8,119 nucleotides of DNA. It comes from an uncultured Ruminococcus sp. (GTDB lineage: Bacteria; Bacillota; Clostridia; Oscillospirales; Acutalibacteraceae). How positions within the stretch are numbered: position 1 is the first letter of the stretch; each line of letters begins with the position of its first letter. The stretch is taken from positions 1 to 8,119 of the forward strand of contig CACYBZ010000367.1 in the NCBI GenBank assembly GCA_902772795.1. Reading direction: 5' to 3'. Below the pieces are notes generated by a model. The model did no database searches. It saw nothing but the letters and a program-made list of their open reading frames with translations, and was not told the origin of the DNA. This document shows, in pieces, positions 5,435-8,119 of the stretch. The position numbers and the translations under genes are program-made.

Positions 5435-6523
5435 TTACATCAATGCTGCCGCAAAACACGTTGCTAATGTGATAACCGTAAACACGACCATCCATGGTGC
5501 AGTAAATACAGCTTTCATCTGTTGTACAAATGTCAGTTTGGATTGTTTTCTTTCAAAAGTGAACAACTGGTTACCTTGTTTTCTTATCAGGGAAATGGCA
5601 CATAAAATACCCAATATCAGAAATATTCCACTTACAGAGATATCAAAAACACTGAACAATGTTTCATTTTCGGTATTGTATTGAACCAGCTGTAAAATCA
5701 CAGCCGTAGCATTGTTGACAAAGTGAAGAAACATACAGGGAATAATAGACCCTGTTTTTATGGCAATCCAGCCTAGTACAAGTCCGATAAGGAAAGTAAC
5801 GGGGGTCTGAATAAAATTGGCATGGGCAAATCCAAAGAGTACGCTTGAAACGATGATAGCCAGTGTATCGCTGTAAAATTTTCTTACAGTGCCTAAGATA
5901 GCCCCTCTGAACACAAATTCTTCAATGACAGCGGGAACAATAGCAACGGAAATAAAATACAGAATACTACCTGTCACACCCTCGACTTTGCCATAATCAG
6001 GCATTTTATTTTCAAAACCGAACAGACTCAGATGAAAATTCATCAGAGCCAGCAGGATATTAAACACAAAGACAACACCCATACCGCCGATAACCATTTT
6101 GAGCGTATCGGCAAAGTTCGTGCGTTTAATAAAAATCGTTTCGTCCAGGCGTACATGGTTGGATTTGGTTATGATAATTCCCACGCACAAAAAGCCCACA
6201 AGACACAAAACGCCGTTGAGCAGATACAATGACACAGGGTCTATGATGGACATAGAACTTCCGAGCGGGTCATTGTAGGAATATTTTGACAAGTCAATTC
6301 CGCCGTTGAAAATCAAGGGAATGATTAATACCACAGAAAGTATGGATATAATCACCTGAAACAATACCAAAGCAAGCCCTATACTGTTGGACATTTTTTT
6401 AATGTGATGTTTTTCCTGTTCGATTTCCAGTTTTTTGTTATACGCTTCAAAATCGAAGTTATTGAAATTCGGCATACGTTCAGGGGGAACATATCCCATA
6501 TTTCCGTAAAAATGATGATTCAT
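5435..6523 (-). CDS. CPBP family intramembrane metalloprotease (CAAX protease/bacteriocin-processing type)
   Basis: The 362-residue multi-pass membrane protein has the three CPBP (Abi) motifs: EExxxR (Glu201, Glu202, Arg206), FxxxH (Phe230, His234) and HxxxN (His267, Asn271). These form the metal-dependent active site inside the membrane, as in eukaryotic Rce1. Before them come a soluble Asn/Phe-rich and charged N-terminus (about 1-45) and helices near 48-72, 98-118 and 143-161. After them are helices near 285-305 and 343-361. Substrates are not predictable; bacterial members process peptides or regulate membrane proteins, and some give immunity to bacteriocins. No bacteriocin gene is in the window. 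The ATG at 6523 is chosen over an in-frame GTG at 6532 because that GTG is part of the AGAGGTG ribosome site. Likely operon partner of tadA, 16 bases downstream, with its own strong promoter. Confidence 0.9.
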   Translation of the reverse strand: MNHHFYGNMGYVPPERMPNFNNFDFEAYNKKLEIEQEKHHIKKMSNSIGLALVLFQVIISILSVVLIIPLIFNGGIDLSKYSYNDPLGSSMSIIDPVSLYLLNGVLCLVGFLCVGIIITKSNHVRLDETIFIKRTNFADTLKMVIGGMGVVFVFNILLALMNFHLSLFGFENKMPDYGKVEGVTGSILYFISVAIVPAVIEEFVFRGAILGTVRKFYSDTLAIIVSSVLFGFAHANFIQTPVTFLIGLVLGWIAIKTGSIIPCMFLHFVNNATAVILQLVQYNTENETLFSVFDISVSGIFLILGILCAISLIRKQGNQLFTFERKQSKLTFVQQMKAVFTAPWMVVFTVITLATCFAAALM

Positions 6524-6542
6524 ATGCAACACCTCTTACCGT

Positions 6543-6572
6543 ATTATACCATCAATACCTATAAAAAATCAA
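6543..6572 (-). promoter_or_regulatory. Sigma-A-like promoter for the CPBP protease-tadA operon
   Basis: On the minus strand, TTGATT (6572-6567) and a perfect TATAAT (6548-6543) are separated by 18 bases. The predicted start of transcription is near 6536, so the leader would be only about 13 bases, just long enough for the AGAGGTG ribosome site in front of the ATG at 6523. Confidence 0.75.
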
Positions 6573-6623
6573 CTGATTCAGAGCGATATTTCTCTTGAAA
6601 GTATTGTACCTGAAATTCACCAG

Positions 6624-6644
6624 ATAAATATACTGTATAAATAT
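6624..6644. repeat. Short AT direct repeat in the divergent promoter region
   Basis: ATAAATAT occurs at 6624-6631 and again at 6637-6644, about 10-30 bases upstream of the nusB -35. It may act as an AT-rich UP-like element or be chance in AT-rich DNA. Apart from the two promoters, nothing else is evident in the 217-base gap 6524-6740. Confidence 0.25.
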
Positions 6645-6654
6645 TCATAATTGC

Positions 6655-6682
6655 TTGATTAAATGGCGATTTGTGATATAAT
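6655..6682 (+). promoter_or_regulatory. Sigma-A promoter with extended -10 for nusB
   Basis: TTGATT (6655-6660) is followed after 16 bases by a perfect TATAAT (6677-6682), with TG at 6674-6675 forming an extended -10. Transcription would start near 6689, giving a leader of about 50 bases before nusB. It drives nusB and the overlapping TsaD-like gene. Confidence 0.85.
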
Positions 6683-6740
6683 AAGAATTATCATTATTGC
6701 ACCTTAACATAAGCATAATCAATAAAGGGATGATAAAACA

Positions 6741-7169
6741 ATGAAGTCACAACTTTCTCGCAGACAATCCAGAGAACAAGCATTTTTGCTTGCATTTGAA
6801 AGAAACTTTCAGCAGGAAACCGTAAAAGACCTTTGTGAAACGGCGACAGAAATCAGAGATTTTGAAATTGATGATTTTGCCATCAGTCTTCTGCAACAGA
6901 TTGAACTACACGAAAGCGAAATTAATGACACCATCGAAAAACATGCCAACGGCTGGGCATTGAAAAGAATTTCCAAAGTATCATTGAGCGTGTTACAGCT
7001 TGCGATAAGTGAACTGAAGTATACGGACATCTCACAGGTGAAAGCAGAAAATCCTGTCAGCGTGATTATCAATGAAGCCGTACTCATTGCCAAAAAGTAT
7101 GCGTCGGATAAAGAATCCGCATTTGTCAACGGTGTGCTGGGGTCTGTTGCCCGCAGTAAAGAATCATGA
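6741..7169 (+). CDS. nusB: Transcription antitermination factor NusB
   Basis: NusB binds boxA RNA together with NusE (ribosomal protein S10) and keeps RNA polymerase elongating through rRNA operons. The 142-residue, all-helical protein has the family's typical length. It shows the N-terminal RRQSREQAFLLAFE (7-20) with the basic RNA-binding end. The central WALKRISKVSLSVLQLAISE (72-91), then NPVSVIINEAVLIAKKYA (104-121) and FVNGVL (128-133), are the standard NusB signatures. Sequence before the ATG at 6741 has AAAGGGATGA as a ribosome site and a strong extended -10 promoter about 60 bases upstream. The stop overlaps the next gene's ATG as ATGA, so the two are co-translated. Confidence 0.95.
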   Translation: MKSQLSRRQSREQAFLLAFERNFQQETVKDLCETATEIRDFEIDDFAISLLQQIELHESEINDTIEKHANGWALKRISKVSLSVLQLAISELKYTDISQVKAENPVSVIINEAVLIAKKYASDKESAFVNGVLGSVARSKES

Positions 7170-8116
7170 GCGGTGCCTGTTATCTTGCCATTGACACCAG
7201 CAATTATACGACTTCTACCGCTGTTTTTCAGAACGGTAAAGTTATTCACAGTAAAAAGCTCCTCCCCGTCAAAGAAGGACAATTAGGACTCCGACAAAGC
7301 GATGCCGTGTTTCACCATACTGTACAGTTGCCACAGATGATAGAGTTGCTTTCTGAAAAAATCCGTTTAAAGGATATCAGAGCGGTAGGTGCGTCATTTA
7401 CACCGAGAAATGTCGAAGGGTCATATATGCCTTGTTTTCTGGTGGGCAGTGGTCTGGCAAGGAGTATCCGTTCGGTACTTGACATACCGCTGTATCGTTT
7501 TTCCCATCAACAGGGACATATTTCGGCAGGAATCTACTCTTCGGGACATTTTGAATTGTTTGAGCAGAAACATCTTGCCTTTCATATTTCAGGAGGAACG
7601 ACCGAAGCACTTATTGTCAATCCCGATAAAGAGAATATCATAAGTGCAACGCTTACAGGAAAAACACTGGACCTTAACGCAGGTCAGCTGATTGACCGTG
7701 TGGGAGTGATGATGGGTCTGTCATTTCCGTGCGGTAAAGAACTGGAAACGCTTGCACTTCATTTTTTCGGAAAAGTTGGCAAAATCAATCCTACGGTAAA
7801 AAACTGTGACTGTTGTCTGTCAGGGGTAGAAAATATTTGTCGGAAAATGTATCAGAGCGGTGTTGTCAAGGAAGAAATTGCGTTTTATGTACTGCAATAC
7901 ATCGAACAGACTTTGTTTATGATGACAAAAAATATTTTCAGGCAATATGGAAAAATGCCTGTACTGTTTTCCGGAGGTGTGATGTCCAACAGCATTATCC
8001 GAAAGAACCTTACTGAAAAACTGGGGGCTTTTTTCGCTGAACCTGAATTTTCCACAGACAACGCAGGCGGTATTGCCGTTCTGACAGCCCTGAAAGAAAA
8101 CGAAATTATCTGTTAA
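7166..8116 (+). CDS. TsaD/Kae1/Gcp-family paralogue (ASKHA fold), probably not the main TsaD
   Basis: TsaD makes N6-threonylcarbamoyladenosine at A37 of tRNAs reading ANN codons, using a metal-bound ASKHA fold. This 316-residue protein has the family plan: DTSNYTTS (10-17), the metal pair in HQQGH (His114, His118), the phosphate loop ISGGTTEALI (141-150), TGKTLDLNAGQLIDRVG (164-180), FSGGVMSN (268-275) and STDNAGGIA (296-304) with the distal metal Asp298. It is shorter than usual TsaD (about 335-345) and departs at conserved places. The region usually reading GPGLxG is RNVEGSYMP (81-89), the usual DDAxGEAFDK block is LNAGQLIDR, and the substrate-side FSFSGLKT is CDCCLSGVE (214-222). This looks like a divergent second copy rather than the essential TsaD; whether it keeps tRNA-modifying activity is unknown. 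Its ATG overlaps the nusB stop and has only a weak ribosome site, implying translational coupling. The TAA is at 8114-8116. Confidence 0.85.
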   Translation: MSGACYLAIDTSNYTTSTAVFQNGKVIHSKKLLPVKEGQLGLRQSDAVFHHTVQLPQMIELLSEKIRLKDIRAVGASFTPRNVEGSYMPCFLVGSGLARSIRSVLDIPLYRFSHQQGHISAGIYSSGHFELFEQKHLAFHISGGTTEALIVNPDKENIISATLTGKTLDLNAGQLIDRVGVMMGLSFPCGKELETLALHFFGKVGKINPTVKNCDCCLSGVENICRKMYQSGVVKEEIAFYVLQYIEQTLFMMTKNIFRQYGKMPVLFSGGVMSNSIIRKNLTEKLGAFFAEPEFSTDNAGGIAVLTALKENEIIC

Positions 8117-8119
8117 GGG

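Noticed and set aside
5435..6523. CPBP protease as part of a bacteriocin or immunity system
   Set aside because: No precursor peptide, ABC exporter or regulator is nearby; the only operon partner seen is tadA.
6524..6532. Upstream GTG start for the CPBP protease
   Set aside because: This GTG is the end of the AGAGGTG ribosome site serving ATG 6523.
6809..7282. Minus-strand frame of 157 codons opposite nusB
   Set aside because: It is antisense to a clear NusB and to the start of the TsaD-like gene; its sequence is low-complexity Ser/Leu-rich and typical of a shadow frame.
1..8119. Mobile element, prophage, CRISPR array, tRNA or rRNA
   Set aside because: No transposase, integrase, terminal repeat, spaced repeat array or RNA gene signature was seen on either strand.

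Overview
The window looks like ordinary chromosome from a low-to-mid GC Gram-positive bacterium of the Clostridia, most likely Oscillospiraceae/Ruminococcus-like. This rests on strong AGGAGG-type ribosome sites, sigma-A promoters, a Thr/Pro/Glu-rich surface linker, a PcrA with an insert of a type I associate with this group, and a nusB gene overlapping a TsaD-like paralogue. I see no transposase, phage gene, tRNA, rRNA or CRISPR array.

Layout. Positions 1-1467 (minus) carry the N-terminal two thirds of the DNA helicase PcrA, cut by the window edge. An intrinsic terminator (1490-1529) separates it from a two-gene minus-strand operon: a GtrB/DPM1-type polyprenyl-phosphate glycosyltransferase (2069-3019) followed 5 nt later by a small cysteine-containing lipoprotein of unknown function (1560-2063). 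A 214-bp intergenic region holds back-to-back promoters. The plus-strand side drives a membrane-anchored protein with an L,D-transpeptidase (YkuD) fold (3234-4268). Next comes a small multi-pass membrane protein with a highly charged tail (4351-4875) that has its own promoter. A bidirectional terminator (4882-4919) ends this block. The minus-strand pair CPBP intramembrane protease (5435-6523) and tRNA adenosine deaminase tadA (4921-5418) converges on it. A second divergent promoter region (6524-6740) leads to nusB (6741-7169), which overlaps a TsaD/Kae1-like paralogue (7166-8116) by ATGA.

How the genes fit together. The right half is information processing (TadA wobble-inosine editing, NusB antitermination, a TsaD-family protein) plus a CPBP protease. 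The middle is a cell-envelope block: a lipid-linked sugar transferase, a lipoprotein, a YkuD-like surface protein and a small membrane protein.

The most unusual item is the YkuD-like protein. The fold motifs are well kept, but the catalytic Cys is Ser and the catalytic His is Tyr, so it is probably a pseudo-transpeptidase. Both it and the following membrane protein appear to start at TTG codons behind near-consensus ribosome sites.
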